Assembly (NCBI RefSeq): GCF_001418005.1
Contig: NZ_LIOL01000001.1
Location: 558,001 to 622,000, forward strand
Direction of reading: 5' to 3'
DNA: 64,000 nt
Source of the DNA: Chelatococcus sambhunathii
GTDB lineage: Bacteria; Pseudomonadota; Alphaproteobacteria; Rhizobiales; Beijerinckiaceae
This document shows, in pieces, positions 36,043-47,972 of the stretch. A program made the translations under genes and the position numbers. Within the stretch, counting starts at the first letter, position 1. Each line of letters opens with the position of its first letter. The notes under the pieces are model-generated. The model had not been told where the DNA came from, did no database searches, and saw only the letters and a list, made by a program, of their open reading frames with translations.

Positions 36043-36657
36043 ATGACGATCCGCCTGCACATCGGCGACCTGCCGGCCGACGCCGACTTCGGCGATGCCG
36101 TGGCCGTCGACACCGAAACCCTCGGCCTCGTGCCCCAGCGCGATCGGCTGTGCCTGGTGCAGCTGTCACGCGGCGACGGCACGGCGGACCTCGTCCAGAT
36201 CCGCCCCGAAGGGCCGCGGCCCGACAATCTCGCGCGCCTCCTCGCGGACGAGAAGGTCTTGAAGATCTTCCACTACGCTCGTTTCGACCTCGCCGTCATC
36301 GAGCATTATCTCGGCGTCATGCCGGGTCCGGTGTTCTGCACCAAGATCGCCTCGCGCCTCACCCGCACCTACACCGACCGCCATGGCCTCAAGGACGTGC
36401 TGCGGGAACTCCTCGGCATCGAGATTTCCAAACAGCAGCAGTCGTCCGACTGGGGCGCCCCGACTTTGAGCGAGGCCCAGCTCGCCTATGCGGCCTCGGA
36501 CGTCCTGCATCTCCACGCATTGAGGGACAAGCTCGAGGCGCTCCTTGCCCGCGAGGGCCGCTCGGAGCTCGCCCGCCAGTGTTTCAACTTCCTGCCAACG
36601 CGGGCGCGGCTCGATCTTGCGGGCTGGCCCGAGGTCGACATTTTCGCGCATTCGTGA
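36043..36657 (+). CDS. RNase D-like 3'-5' exonuclease
   Basis: A 204-aa DEDD-family exonuclease domain without the HRDC domains of full-length RNase D. Catalytic motifs are VAVDTETLGL (Asp23, Glu25), FHYARFDLAVIEHYL (Asp near residue 80) and YAASDVLHLHAL (motif III Tyr/Asp). Such short forms are common in alphaproteobacteria and trim structured RNA 3' ends. ATG at 36043 follows AAAGAAGGACG; an in-frame GTG at 36022 is less likely. It stands upstream of the lpt genes, 183 bp away. Confidence 0.88.
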   Translation: MTIRLHIGDLPADADFGDAVAVDTETLGLVPQRDRLCLVQLSRGDGTADLVQIRPEGPRPDNLARLLADEKVLKIFHYARFDLAVIEHYLGVMPGPVFCTKIASRLTRTYTDRHGLKDVLRELLGIEISKQQQSSDWGAPTLSEAQLAYAASDVLHLHALRDKLEALLAREGRSELARQCFNFLPTRARLDLAGWPEVDIFAHS

Positions 36658-36840
36658 GCCGGTTGGCTCGAGGCTTTGACCTTGCGCGCCGGCATCACTA
36701 CATGAGGCTTGCCTTGGCGTGCATTGCCGTGCATGCCGAGTTATCTTGCGTTTTGATATTGCCGTCGATCGCGCGCCTTGTCGGGGCAGGAAGGATCCGC
36801 CCATCCGTGCGTTCGCCATGCGAGGTTGAGAACCTGTCAC

Positions 36841-37569
36841 ATGTCCGTCGGGGTGTCGTCGTCTAACAGGGCCGGCCGCCGCGTCACGCGCGGTGGCGAT
36901 GCCTATGGAGCCGCCCTGCGTCATTCAGGCCGTGTGCGCTTTCTGCGGCGCGCGATTCCCGTCGGCGCATTTCTCGCCGTTCTCGCCATCGTTGGCATCA
37001 GCCTGCTTGCCCCGTTGGGCGCCATCGGCGGCCTGTCGCTCGGCCCCGTCAGCCTGTCCGGCACCAAGATCACCATGAGCGCGCCCAAGCTGCGCGGCTT
37101 CCGCGAGGGTACCCAGCCCTACGAGCTGACCGCCTCGGCCGCCACCCAGGACACGCGCAAGCCCAACCTCATCGAACTCGCCACCATCGACGGCCACGTC
37201 ACGCTGAAGGACCAGGGCCGCGCGCATCTGAGCGCCGACAGTGGCCTCTATGATTCCCAGAAGGAACAGCTCGCGCTCGACGGAAACGTGCGGGTCACGA
37301 CCGAGCGCGGCTACGATGCGCGACTCAAGTCGGCTTTCGTCGATTTCAAGGCCGGCACGGTGACCTCCAAACAGCCGGTCGAGGTCACCATTACCGGCGC
37401 GACCATTACCGCCGACACGCTTGACGTGACCGACAACGGGCAGCACATCACCTTCGCCGGACGGGTGCAGGCAACGATCGAGACCAAGGCGGCTCGCCAG
37501 CCCACCGCAGCCGATCCGCCGCCGACCGGCGGCGCCGAGACCGGATCCAACCGAGAAGATCGTCCATGA
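36841..37569 (+). CDS. lptC: LPS export system protein LptC
   Basis: A 242-aa bitopic protein: a basic N-terminus, one transmembrane segment near residues 50-70 (AIPVGAFLAVLAIVGISLLA), then a periplasmic beta-jellyroll with GPVSLSGTKITMSAPKLRGF and YDARLKSAFVDFKAGTV. It forms the inner-membrane-to-LptA bridge for lipopolysaccharide. ATG at 36841; the longer frame upstream lacks support. Its stop overlaps lptA (ATGA). Confidence 0.88.
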   Translation: MSVGVSSSNRAGRRVTRGGDAYGAALRHSGRVRFLRRAIPVGAFLAVLAIVGISLLAPLGAIGGLSLGPVSLSGTKITMSAPKLRGFREGTQPYELTASAATQDTRKPNLIELATIDGHVTLKDQGRAHLSADSGLYDSQKEQLALDGNVRVTTERGYDARLKSAFVDFKAGTVTSKQPVEVTITGATITADTLDVTDNGQHITFAGRVQATIETKAARQPTAADPPPTGGAETGSNREDRP

Positions 37570-38183
37570 CCATCAGGCTCCTGCCCCACGCCCTCCTTGC
37601 CGTTGCGCTGATGGCAGCCCCGGCCCTCGCCCAGCAGCAGGAGAGCGCATCGCCCTTCGGCGGGCTCGGCAACAGCAAGGACCCGATCAAGATCGACGCC
37701 GACCGGCTCGAGATCTTCGACAAGGAGCAGCGCGCCGTGTTCTTGGGCAACGTCGTCGCCGTTCAGGGCGACACGACCATGCGCTGCTCGCAGCTCGTCG
37801 TCCATTATGACCAGAGCGCTACACGGGGCGGCAGCCAGGCCGGCGGCAACCAAGCCAGTGCCGCGCAGCAGGCGGCTGGACAGACCGGGGGCACGCCGGC
37901 GGAAAACAACATCAAGAAGCTCGACTGCGCCGGGCCGGTGACAGTGGTCTCCAAGGACCAGACCGCGACCGGCGACAACGCCACCTTCGACCGTCAGGCC
38001 AACCGCGTGTTCCTGACCGGCAAGGTCGCGCTCAGCCAGGGTCAGAACGTGCAGCAGTGCGACCACATCGTCTACGACCTCAACACCAGCATCGCCCGGT
38101 GCGAGTCGAAGCCGGGCGGGCGCGTGCAGGGTGTGTTCGTCCCCGGGGGCAACGAGCCGCAGAAACCGGCACGTCCCCGCTGA
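37566..38183 (+). CDS. lptA: LPS transport periplasmic protein LptA
   Basis: A 205-aa periplasmic OstA-fold protein. A signal peptide (LLPHALLAVALMAAPALA) is followed by DPIKIDADRLEIFDKEQRAVFLGNVVAVQGD and a second repeat NRVFLTGKVALSQGQNVQQC, both typical of the LptA/OstA family. Between them is a low-complexity Gly/Gln/Ala stretch (residues about 85-115). It overlaps lptC and precedes lptB by 36 bp. Confidence 0.92.
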   Translation: MTIRLLPHALLAVALMAAPALAQQQESASPFGGLGNSKDPIKIDADRLEIFDKEQRAVFLGNVVAVQGDTTMRCSQLVVHYDQSATRGGSQAGGNQASAAQQAAGQTGGTPAENNIKKLDCAGPVTVVSKDQTATGDNATFDRQANRVFLTGKVALSQGQNVQQCDHIVYDLNTSIARCESKPGGRVQGVFVPGGNEPQKPARPR

Positions 38184-38219
38184 GCCGCACCGCTCACCGA
38201 TCGAGAACGGACCACAGAC

Positions 38220-39113
<894 letters not shown>

Positions 39114-39226
39114 AGGCGGTGCCGGGCGCACCGTCCCTTTGACGCAGGGTGCGACACTCGCTAAAACCGTGATCCAAGCAAGAAGCGTGCCGAAGGCGCG
39201 CGGTGTTTGGGGACGGCGGCGGCAAC

Positions 39227-40774
39227 ATGGCTTTGATGCACCGACTGGAGCTGCGCCAGGGCCAGAGCCTGGTGATGACGCCGCAGCTGCTGCAGGCGAT
39301 CAAGCTGCTTCAGTTCTCGCACAACGAACTGGTGGCCTACGTCGAGGCGGAGCTCGAACGCAACCCGCTGCTCGAACGGGCCGACGGTGCCGATGGCGAG
39401 CGGCCGGCCGAGATGGCGGAGCCCGCCCCCGAGCCGGCCAGCGCCGACGACGAGCGCCAGTGGTTCAAGGACGAACTTGCCGTCTCGCGCGACACGATCG
39501 AGGCAGGCCTCGGCACGCGCCTCGATAACGTCTTCCAGGACGAAGGAGGGGCGAAGGCCCGCGAGGTCCGTGCGGCTGAGGACCAGCTGCCGGTCTCGTC
39601 CTCCTTGTGGAGCGGCAGCGGGCACGGCTCCTTCGACGACGACGAGGGGCCGAGCCTTGAGGCGACGCTCGCCGCCGACCTGTCGCTGCACGATCACCTT
39701 GAGGCACAGTTGCTCGTCGCGACCAGCGACCCCGCGGAGCGGCTCATCGGCCGCCATCTGATCGATGCCGTCGACGAAACGGGCTATCTCGCGGAGGACA
39801 CGGCGGCCATCGCTGCGCGGCTCGGCACCACGAACGAGCGCGTCGAAGAGGTGCTCGCCCTCGTCCAGACTTTCGAACCCTCCGGCATCGCCGCGCGCAG
39901 CCTCGCCGAATGCCTCGCCATCCAGTTGAAGGAGCAGGACCGGTTCGATCCGGCGATGCAGGCGCTCGTCGCCCACCTGCCGCTGGTCGCCCGGCGCGAT
40001 CTCGCCGCCCTCAAGCGCCTTTGCGGCGTCGACGACGAGGACCTCACAGACATGCTCGCCGAGTTGCGCCGGCTCGACCCGAAGCCCGGCCGGGCCTTTG
40101 GCAGCGGCGTGGCGCAGACGCTGGTGCCGGACGTCTTCGTGCGCGAGGCGGCCGACGGCAGCTGGCTGATCGAGCTCAACGAGGCCGCGCTGCCGCGCGT
40201 GCTCGTCAACCAGACCTATCATGCCCGCGTCTCGCGCGACGCCCGCAGCGAGGCCGACAAGACCTTCATCGCCGATTGCCTGCAGACCGCCAACTGGCTG
40301 ACCCGCAGCCTCGAGCAGCGGGCGCGCACCATCCTTAAGGTCACCAGCGAGATCGTGCGCCAGCAGGACGGTTTTTTCGCCCACGGCATCGAGCATCTGC
40401 GGCCGCTGAACCTCAAGGCCGTGGCGGATGCCATCGGCATGCACGAATCGACGGTCTCGCGCGTGACGTCGAACAAGTCCATCGGCACGCGGCGCGGTGT
40501 CTTCGAGATGAAATACTTCTTCTCCGCCGCCATCTCCGGCACGCCGGGGGGCGAGGCGCACGCGGCCGAGGCGGTGCGCCACCGGATCAAGCAAATGATC
40601 GACGCCGAGCCGCCGGACGACGTGCTGTCCGACGACGCCATCGTCCAGAAGCTTCAGTGTGCGGGAATCGACATCGCCCGCCGCACGGTGGCCAAATATC
40701 GGGAATCCTTACGCATTCCCTCCTCCGTCGAGCGTCGCCGGCAGAAGCGCGCGCAAGGTCGCGACACTCAATGA
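39227..40774 (+). CDS. rpoN: RNA polymerase sigma-54 factor RpoN
   Basis: A 515-aa sigma-54. Region I has RQGQSLVMTPQLLQAIKLLQ with the NPLLE end, region II is acidic (DDDEGPSLE), and region III carries the helix-turn-helix ending in ESTVSRVTSNKSI and the RpoN box ARRTVAKYRE at about residues 484-493. ATG at 39227 was chosen; an in-frame GTG lies 24 bp upstream. It directs transcription of nitrogen and other activator-dependent promoters. The order lptB-rpoN-hpf-ptsN is a conserved proteobacterial block. Confidence 0.95.
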   Translation: MALMHRLELRQGQSLVMTPQLLQAIKLLQFSHNELVAYVEAELERNPLLERADGADGERPAEMAEPAPEPASADDERQWFKDELAVSRDTIEAGLGTRLDNVFQDEGGAKAREVRAAEDQLPVSSSLWSGSGHGSFDDDEGPSLEATLAADLSLHDHLEAQLLVATSDPAERLIGRHLIDAVDETGYLAEDTAAIAARLGTTNERVEEVLALVQTFEPSGIAARSLAECLAIQLKEQDRFDPAMQALVAHLPLVARRDLAALKRLCGVDDEDLTDMLAELRRLDPKPGRAFGSGVAQTLVPDVFVREAADGSWLIELNEAALPRVLVNQTYHARVSRDARSEADKTFIADCLQTANWLTRSLEQRARTILKVTSEIVRQQDGFFAHGIEHLRPLNLKAVADAIGMHESTVSRVTSNKSIGTRRGVFEMKYFFSAAISGTPGGEAHAAEAVRHRIKQMIDAEPPDDVLSDDAIVQKLQCAGIDIARRTVAKYRESLRIPSSVERRRQKRAQGRDTQ

Positions 40775-40899
40775 AAGCCGGCGCGGCGGCGGACCGCGTT
40801 GACTTGGGCCGGCGCTCTTTCTACGACATACTGTGACAACCTGCCGAAAGGGGCCCCTCGAGGTGGCACCGTAAAAGGTCGCCAGAAAGGGAGAGAACA

Positions 40900-41493
40900 A
40901 TGACGCTGCGGGTTTCGGGCAAGAATATCGACATCGGCGAGGCATTGCGCGGCCAGGTGGAGGAGCGTGTGGCCAGTGTCATCTCGAAATATTTCGAGGG
41001 CGGGCACGCAGGCCACGTGACGGTCGCCAAGGAGGGGACGGGTTTCAGGACCGAATGCGTGCTTCACCTCGCCTCGGGCATCACGCTCGAGGCCTCCGGC
41101 ATGGCGCATGACGCCTATCTGAGCTTCGACCAGACCGCCGAGCGCATCGAGAAGCGGCTGCGGCGCTACAAGCGCCGCCTCAAGGACCGTCAGGCGGCCA
41201 ATGGCGTGGTCAACGGTGCTCCGCAGGACATGTCGGCCTATGTACTCGAAGCGCCGGGTGACGAGGAGGACGAGAGCGGCCCGGACTTCCACCCGGTCAT
41301 CGTGGCGGAATCGACCAAACAGCTGCATGTGCTGTCCGTCAGCGACGCGGTGATCGAGCTCGATCTGACCGGAGCGCCGGTCGTCGTGTTTCGACACGCT
41401 GGCAGTGGACGCCTGAACGTCGTATACCGGCGCCACGATGGGACCATCGGCTGGGTCGATCCGCCGGCCGACGGCACCGCTGACAAGGCCTGA
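40900..41493 (+). CDS. hpf: Ribosome hibernation promoting factor, long form
   Basis: A 197-aa protein: N-terminal S30AE domain (MTLRVSGKNIDIGEALRGQV through KRLRRYKRRLKD), a linker and a C-terminal dimerisation domain (VSDAVIELDLTGAPVVVFRHA ... RHDGTIGWVDPP). The long form joins 70S ribosomes into 100S dimers during stationary phase. ATG at 40900 has AGAAAGGGAGAGAAC upstream. The 125 bp before it likely holds its own promoter. It stands between rpoN and ptsN. Confidence 0.94.
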   Translation: MTLRVSGKNIDIGEALRGQVEERVASVISKYFEGGHAGHVTVAKEGTGFRTECVLHLASGITLEASGMAHDAYLSFDQTAERIEKRLRRYKRRLKDRQAANGVVNGAPQDMSAYVLEAPGDEEDESGPDFHPVIVAESTKQLHVLSVSDAVIELDLTGAPVVVFRHAGSGRLNVVYRRHDGTIGWVDPPADGTADKA

Positions 41494-41551
41494 CGTGTGC
41501 CGACGGGCTGGACCTTTCCAGCCCAATGGCCGCGCACCCGCGTGTTGAGAT

Positions 41552-42025
41552 ATGGCTCTGACCGATTTGCTTTCGCCTGAGGCCGTCCTGCCGGCGCTCA
41601 AAGTCAACGGCAAGAAACAGGCTCTTCAGGAGCTGTCCGCGCATGCGGCCGAGCTGACTGGCCTCGACGAGCGCGACATCTTCGAAACGCTGCTCCAGCG
41701 CGAGCGCCTTGGCTCCACCGGCATCGGCGACGGCATTGCCATTCCGCATGGCAAGCCGGCCAGGATCGACCGGCTGTTTGGCCTCTTCGCGCGGCTCGAA
41801 CGGCCGATCGACTTCGAGGCCCTCGACGGCCAGCCGGTCGACCTCGTTTTCCTGCTGCTCGCGCCCGAATCGGCGGGTGCGGATCATCTCAAGGCGCTCG
41901 CGCGCGTCGCCCGCATCCTGCGCGAGCCGGACGTGCTGGAGCGCATCCGCGCAACCCGCGACCCGGCGGCACTCTTCGCCATCCTCACCCAGGCGCCGAG
42001 CGTCGCCCACCAGACGAGCGAATAG
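41552..42025 (+). CDS. ptsN: Nitrogen PTS EIIA component PtsN
   Basis: A 157-aa EIIA(Ntr). The phosphorylatable His66 sits in GIAIPHGK, with GDGIAIPHG and VFLLLAPESAGADHLKALARVAR typical of the fold. It takes phosphate from NPr and regulates potassium and nitrogen metabolism rather than carrying sugar. It follows hpf by 58 bp in the rpoN block. The glk gene on the other strand ends 3 bp away. Confidence 0.94.
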   Translation: MALTDLLSPEAVLPALKVNGKKQALQELSAHAAELTGLDERDIFETLLQRERLGSTGIGDGIAIPHGKPARIDRLFGLFARLERPIDFEALDGQPVDLVFLLLAPESAGADHLKALARVARILREPDVLERIRATRDPAALFAILTQAPSVAHQTSE

Positions 42026-42028
42026 CTC

Positions 42029-43027
42029 TCACGGCCGCCACAGCCGTCGTTCCCATTCCATCGCATAGCGCTCGGGCGCGCGGCCGATGGCGGCGAGCCC
42101 ATAGAGCACAGCGTCCGGCGTCGTGACGAGCCGCACGGGAACGGCCTTCGCGAAGGCCGCGACCGGCGGCTTGTCGGCGAAGGCGGCCACGAAGGCCGGC
42201 GCGTCGATCAGCGGCGCGAGCCGGGGCAGAATGCCGCCGGCGAGATAGACGCCGCCCGCCGCGCCGAAGGTCAGCGCCATGTCGCCGGCAAAGCGCGCGA
42301 CGAGCCGCAGGAAAAGCACCACCGTCTCCCGACACTCCCCGTCCTGGCCGGCGAGCGCCCGCTCCACGATCTGCGGCGCCTCCTCGGTCGAACTCTCGCC
42401 GCCCGCAACGGCGAGCCGCGCACGGTGCAGCCGGGCGAGGCCCGGGCCGGAGAGGATCGATTCGGCCGTGTGGCGCCCTTCGACCCGCTCCAGGGCCATC
42501 CAGATCGCGGCCTCGGCCGCATCCATCGGCGCGAAGTCCACATGCCCGCCTTCGCTCGGCAGCGGGACGAAGCGCCCGGCCGCCTCCGTCAGGCCGGCGA
42601 CGCCGAGCCCGGTGCCGGGGCCGAGCACGACCCGCGTCGGCCCGTGCGCCGCGAGGCCGGCGGTCAGGTCGCGCAGGCCGTGCTCCGGCAGGGCCGGCAA
42701 GGCGAGCGCCTGCGCCTCGAAATCGTTCAGCAGCAGCCCCTGGTCGAGCGACAGGGCATCGGCGATCTCAGGCCCGTCGATGGTCCAGGTCGCGTTGGTC
42801 AGCTTGATGCGCCGGCCGTCGCAAGGGCCCGCGGCGCACAGGATGGCGGAGCGGGGAAAGAGGTCGCCCGCCCGTCCGAGCGCCGCCTCCGCGGCGGCCA
42901 CCAGGCTGGCATAGGACCCGGTGTGCAGTTGCGCGAGGGGCCTGAGCGGCCCGCCGGGTTCCATCACCACCGCAAAGCGCGCATTGGTGCCGCCGATGTC
43001 GGCGACGAGAAGGGGATAGGCGAACAT
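42029..43027 (-). CDS. glk: Glucokinase
   Basis: A 332-aa ROK-unrelated Glk-family kinase that phosphorylates glucose with ATP. The phosphate-binding loop is VADIGGTNARFAV at the N-terminus. NDFEAQALALPAL, LGPGTGLGVAGL and the catalytic region SEGGHVDFAP are all in order, as in bacterial Glk (about 320 aa). ATG at 43027. It is divergent from the fumarase gene with 162 bp between them and convergent with ptsN. Confidence 0.92.
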   Translation of the reverse strand: MFAYPLLVADIGGTNARFAVVMEPGGPLRPLAQLHTGSYASLVAAAEAALGRAGDLFPRSAILCAAGPCDGRRIKLTNATWTIDGPEIADALSLDQGLLLNDFEAQALALPALPEHGLRDLTAGLAAHGPTRVVLGPGTGLGVAGLTEAAGRFVPLPSEGGHVDFAPMDAAEAAIWMALERVEGRHTAESILSGPGLARLHRARLAVAGGESSTEEAPQIVERALAGQDGECRETVVLFLRLVARFAGDMALTFGAAGGVYLAGGILPRLAPLIDAPAFVAAFADKPPVAAFAKAVPVRLVTTPDAVLYGLAAIGRAPERYAMEWERRLWRP

Positions 43028-43189
43028 CGATTTCCTGAGCGTTCCTTGTCCTGCCGATGGCCCCCGGTGCGACGGGGGGACGCATTCGCATCTTCCACGC
43101 CTTGGAATGATGCGAGAGAGCCATTAGAAGCACGCTCGGGCCGCAGGGTCCACGGCCGTGCCCCTCCCCTCGCCAGATGAGGAACCCCG

Positions 43190-44812
<1,623 letters not shown>

Positions 44813-44830
44813 GCCGGCCGGCGGCGCCAC

Positions 44831-45391
44831 TCACCCGCGCCGGCGCCAGATACCCGGATAGTCGACGACGAGGCCCGCTTCGTCGACGGTGAGGTCCGCC
44901 GTGAAGCCGGTCGCGACACCGTGGTAGCGGAAGCGCCGCGGGGGCTCGCCCCGGTCGAGCCTTGTGTAGACCTGGGCCTCCGGCGTCACCGCGAGGTCCG
45001 GCAAGCGGACATAGGCGACGCGAATCTCCCGCGCCTCGTCGGGTGCGAGCCCGAGATTACGGATAGGCAGCGTATTGGTGAAGGGCGAGCCCATCAGGTC
45101 GATATCCGCGCAGGATCTGAGATCGAGCCGCTCGACACCGTCGACGCGCCAGTGCCCGTCCGGCTCGCGACCAAGATGGACTTCCCGCCGCGTCGGCCCC
45201 TGTTCCAGCTGCACCTCGGCGTGGCGAAAACGCCACGCGCGATCGCAGGTCACGAGATAGTGCATACGGAAGGTGCCGCTCTCCAGCGTGCCGGCCACGA
45301 CACCCTCGGCCACGATCGCCTCAGGCTTTTCCACGAGTCGCAGGTGCTCCTGTCCTGGCGCGTGAAGCCACTCCCAATAAATATCACGCAT
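44831..45391 (-). CDS. Putative glycolipid-binding family protein
   Basis: A 186-aa soluble protein resembling the putative glycolipid-binding family (PF06475 type). The pattern is a Trp-rich N-terminus (YWEWLHAPGQEHLRL), GTFRMHYLVTCDRAWRFRHAEV, LDLRSCADIDLMGSPFTNTLPIR and the C-terminal RFRYHGVATGFTADLTVDEAGLVVDYPG. The function is not established. ATG at 45391; the longer frame upstream is unsupported. It lies downstream of the PotF-like gene, beyond a strong terminator, so it probably has its own promoter. Confidence 0.8.
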   Translation of the reverse strand: MRDIYWEWLHAPGQEHLRLVEKPEAIVAEGVVAGTLESGTFRMHYLVTCDRAWRFRHAEVQLEQGPTRREVHLGREPDGHWRVDGVERLDLRSCADIDLMGSPFTNTLPIRNLGLAPDEAREIRVAYVRLPDLAVTPEAQVYTRLDRGEPPRRFRYHGVATGFTADLTVDEAGLVVDYPGIWRRRG

Positions 45392-45513
45392 GGTTCGCCT
45401 CCCTCGCGCGGGGCCTCTTGACGTCCCTCGGCGCCTTGTCGCTCCGGTGGCGGCAGCAGGATATGAGACACCGACAAGGGTTCCTTCGACAATGCCCATG
45501 TCGCGCAGGCAAC

Positions 45514-45548
45514 GAAAAAGGGCGGCATGCCAGACATGCCGCCCTTTT
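45514..45548 (-). terminator. Intrinsic terminator after the PotF-like gene
   Basis: A perfect 14-bp stem (AAAAGGGCGGCATG / CATGCCGCCCTTTT) around a 5-base loop, followed on the minus strand by a run of five U residues. It begins 26 bp past the stop of the binding-protein gene. The plus-strand reading also ends in TTTT, but no plus-strand gene feeds it. Confidence 0.9.
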
Positions 45549-45574
45549 CTTGCTCCGGGACAATCCGGCTCGGC

Positions 45575-46669
45575 TTACCGGCCGGTCTTCACCCGGGTCC
45601 ACAGCCGGGTCAGCGTGCGCTGGGCGCGCTCGTCATAGGCTGTGTTGGTGAAAAGGCGTTTCATCGTCTCGTCATCCGGATAGATGCCGGGATCGTTGCG
45701 GATTGCCTCGTCGAGATGCTCCTTCGAGGCGATATTGCCGTTGGCGTAGGCGACAAAGTTGCTGTTCGCCGCAGCGACCTCCGGCTTCATCATGAAGTTG
45801 ATGAAGGCATGCGCCTCGTCCGGATGCGGTGCATCGGCAGGGATGGCCATCGAGTCGAACCACATCAGCGCCCCCTCCTTGGGGATGACATAGGCGACAT
45901 TGACGTTGTTCTTGGCTTCTTCGGCGCGGGCCTTGGCCTGCAGGATGTCGCCGGAATAGCCGACGGCCACACAGATGTCGCCATTGGCGAGGGCGTTGAT
46001 ATATTCGGACGAATGGAATTTCTGGATATTGCCGCGCACCTTCACGAGAAGGTCGGCGGCCTTCTGGAAGTCCTTGGCGTCCTTCGAATCTGGATTGAGG
46101 CCGAGATAGCCCAGCACGCCCGGGAAGATGTCCTCCGGCGCGTCGAGCATGTGGATGCCGCAGTCCTTGAGCTTGGCCGAGAGCTCGGGCTTCAGCACGA
46201 TGTCCCACGTGTTGAGCGGGATGTCGCCGAGCCGCTCCTTGACCTTGTCGACATTGATGCCGATGCCGGTCGTGCCCCACATGTAGTTGACCGCGTGCGC
46301 GTTGCCCGGGTCGAAGACCCGAAGCCGCTCCGTCACCTCGGGCCACGCGTTCTTCAGGTTGGGGATTTTCGTCTTGTCGAGCTTGGCGAAGATGCCTGCA
46401 TTGATCAGCCGCTGCAGGAAGGGTCCCGATGGCACCACGATGTCGTAGCCGGACTTGCCGGCGAGCAGCTTCGTCTCGACGATCTCGTTGTTGTCGTAAG
46501 TGTCGTAAACGACCTTGATGCCGGTCTCCTTGGTGAACTCCTCGAGCATCTTCGGGTCGACATAATCGGACCAGTTGTAGACGTGGACGGTCTTCTCCTG
46601 TGCGGCCGCCGGGACGGCGAGCGCAAGGAGCGGCGCGGCAACGAGTGAGGCAACGAGAGCGCGGACCAT
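45575..46669 (-). CDS. Polyamine ABC transporter substrate-binding protein, PotD/PotF family
   Basis: A 364-aa periplasmic protein. Signal peptide MVRALVASLVAAPLLALAVP ends at AAAQEKT; mature VHVYNWSDYVDPKMLEEFTKETG is a PotF/PotD hallmark, as are MWGTTGIGINVDKVKERLG and MWFDSMAIPADAPHPDEAHAF. It should bind putrescine or spermidine. The start is ATG 46669; six codons upstream another in-frame start exists. No permease or ATPase gene is adjacent, so it is an orphan binding protein here. Confidence 0.92.
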   Translation of the reverse strand: MVRALVASLVAAPLLALAVPAAAQEKTVHVYNWSDYVDPKMLEEFTKETGIKVVYDTYDNNEIVETKLLAGKSGYDIVVPSGPFLQRLINAGIFAKLDKTKIPNLKNAWPEVTERLRVFDPGNAHAVNYMWGTTGIGINVDKVKERLGDIPLNTWDIVLKPELSAKLKDCGIHMLDAPEDIFPGVLGYLGLNPDSKDAKDFQKAADLLVKVRGNIQKFHSSEYINALANGDICVAVGYSGDILQAKARAEEAKNNVNVAYVIPKEGALMWFDSMAIPADAPHPDEAHAFINFMMKPEVAAANSNFVAYANGNIASKEHLDEAIRNDPGIYPDDETMKRLFTNTAYDERAQRTLTRLWTRVKTGR

Positions 46670-46754
46670 TTCCGGGCAGTCTCCCAAGGCGAGATGGAAA
46701 GCGAACGCCCAAGGCGAGCGTCCCCGTGAAGGCTAAGCGGTTACGGGCATTTTC

Positions 46755-47900
46755 TCAACGGCCGAGACCGGCGAGACGCTCGAGCGCGCCGTCGAGCGTC
46801 GCGTCCTTCTTGGCGAAGCAGAAGCGCACCACGTTGCGCACCGAATTCTCGTGATAGAAGGCGCTGACCGGGATCGCGGCGACGCCCCTTTCGGCGACGA
46901 GCCGCTTGCAGAAGGCAACGTCATCCTCCTCCCCGAGGGGGGTGATGTCGATGTTGATGAAATACGTGCCCTCGCTCGGCAGCACGGCGAGCCCCAAGCT
47001 CCTCAGCCCCTCGGTGAAGCGGTCGCGGCTGCGCGCGAAATCGCGCCGCATCCCCTCGAAATAGGCGTCGTCCTTGGCAAGGCCGTAGGCGACCGCGCTT
47101 TGCAGGTTGGGCGGCGTCGTGAAGGTGAGGAACTGGTGCGCCTTGGCGAGCACCTTGAGGATCTCGGGCGCCGCCGAGACGAAGCCGACCTTCCAGCCGG
47201 TCAGCGAGAAGATCTTGCCGGCGGAGCCGATCTTGACGCAGCGCTCGCGCATGCCGGGCAGGGTCATCAGCGGCAGGTGCCGGCGCCCGTCGAAGACGAG
47301 GTGCTCCCACACCTCGTCGCAGATGGCGATGGCATCGAAGCGCTCGCAGAAGCGGGCGAGCAGCTCGAGGTCCTCGCGGGCGTAGACGACGGCGGAGGGA
47401 TTGAGCGGATTGTTGAAAAGGACGACCTTCGTGCGCTCCGAAAAGGCTGCGGCAAGCGCCTCCTCGCTCAGCCGCCAGTGGGGCGGCTTCAAGGTGACGA
47501 AGCGCGGCACGCCGCCGGCCCGGCGCACCAGCGGCAGATAGGCGTCGTACATCGGCTGGAAGAGGACGACCTCGTCGCCCGGTTCGATGAGGGCGAGGAG
47601 TGCGCCGGCAATGGCTTCCGTGGCGCCGGAGGTGATCATCACCTCGCTCTCGGCATCGAGGGCAAGGCCCTGATGATGCTGGTAGTGATTGGCGACGGCC
47701 TGGCGCAGCTCCGGCAGGCCGAGCATGGGCGGATACTGGTTCCAGCCGTTGACCACGGCATCCGCAGCCATGGCGCGCACGTCGGCCGGGCCCGGATCGT
47801 CCGGAAAGCCCTGGCCGAGATTGATGGCCCCGGTCTCGCGCGCCAGGCGCGACATCACCTCGAAGACCGTCGTCGGCAATCCGGCCAGCACTGAATTCAT
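46755..47900 (-). CDS. PLP-dependent aminotransferase, class I/II
   Basis: A 381-aa fold-type I aminotransferase of the kynurenine/methionine (YbdL/KAT-like) branch. Signatures are AINLGQGFPDDPGP, QYPPMLGLPELRQAVA, the Asp in AICDEVWEHLVF and the PLP-binding Lys near residue 230 in SAGKIFSLTGWKVGF. ATG at 47900. It likely makes keto-acids from Met, Kyn or aromatic amino acids. Phenylpyruvate and indolepyruvate are the substrates of the IorAB enzyme elsewhere in the window, but no direct link is shown. It is divergent from the RND operon. Confidence 0.9.
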   Translation of the reverse strand: MNSVLAGLPTTVFEVMSRLARETGAINLGQGFPDDPGPADVRAMAADAVVNGWNQYPPMLGLPELRQAVANHYQHHQGLALDAESEVMITSGATEAIAGALLALIEPGDEVVLFQPMYDAYLPLVRRAGGVPRFVTLKPPHWRLSEEALAAAFSERTKVVLFNNPLNPSAVVYAREDLELLARFCERFDAIAICDEVWEHLVFDGRRHLPLMTLPGMRERCVKIGSAGKIFSLTGWKVGFVSAAPEILKVLAKAHQFLTFTTPPNLQSAVAYGLAKDDAYFEGMRRDFARSRDRFTEGLRSLGLAVLPSEGTYFINIDITPLGEEDDVAFCKRLVAERGVAAIPVSAFYHENSVRNVVRFCFAKKDATLDGALERLAGLGR

Positions 47901-47972
47901 GTGTACAACCCTCGCGAACACGGCAGCCCAGCCGCCGGCGTCGCTTAGCACCGGCGGCGGGCGAGGTGAAGC

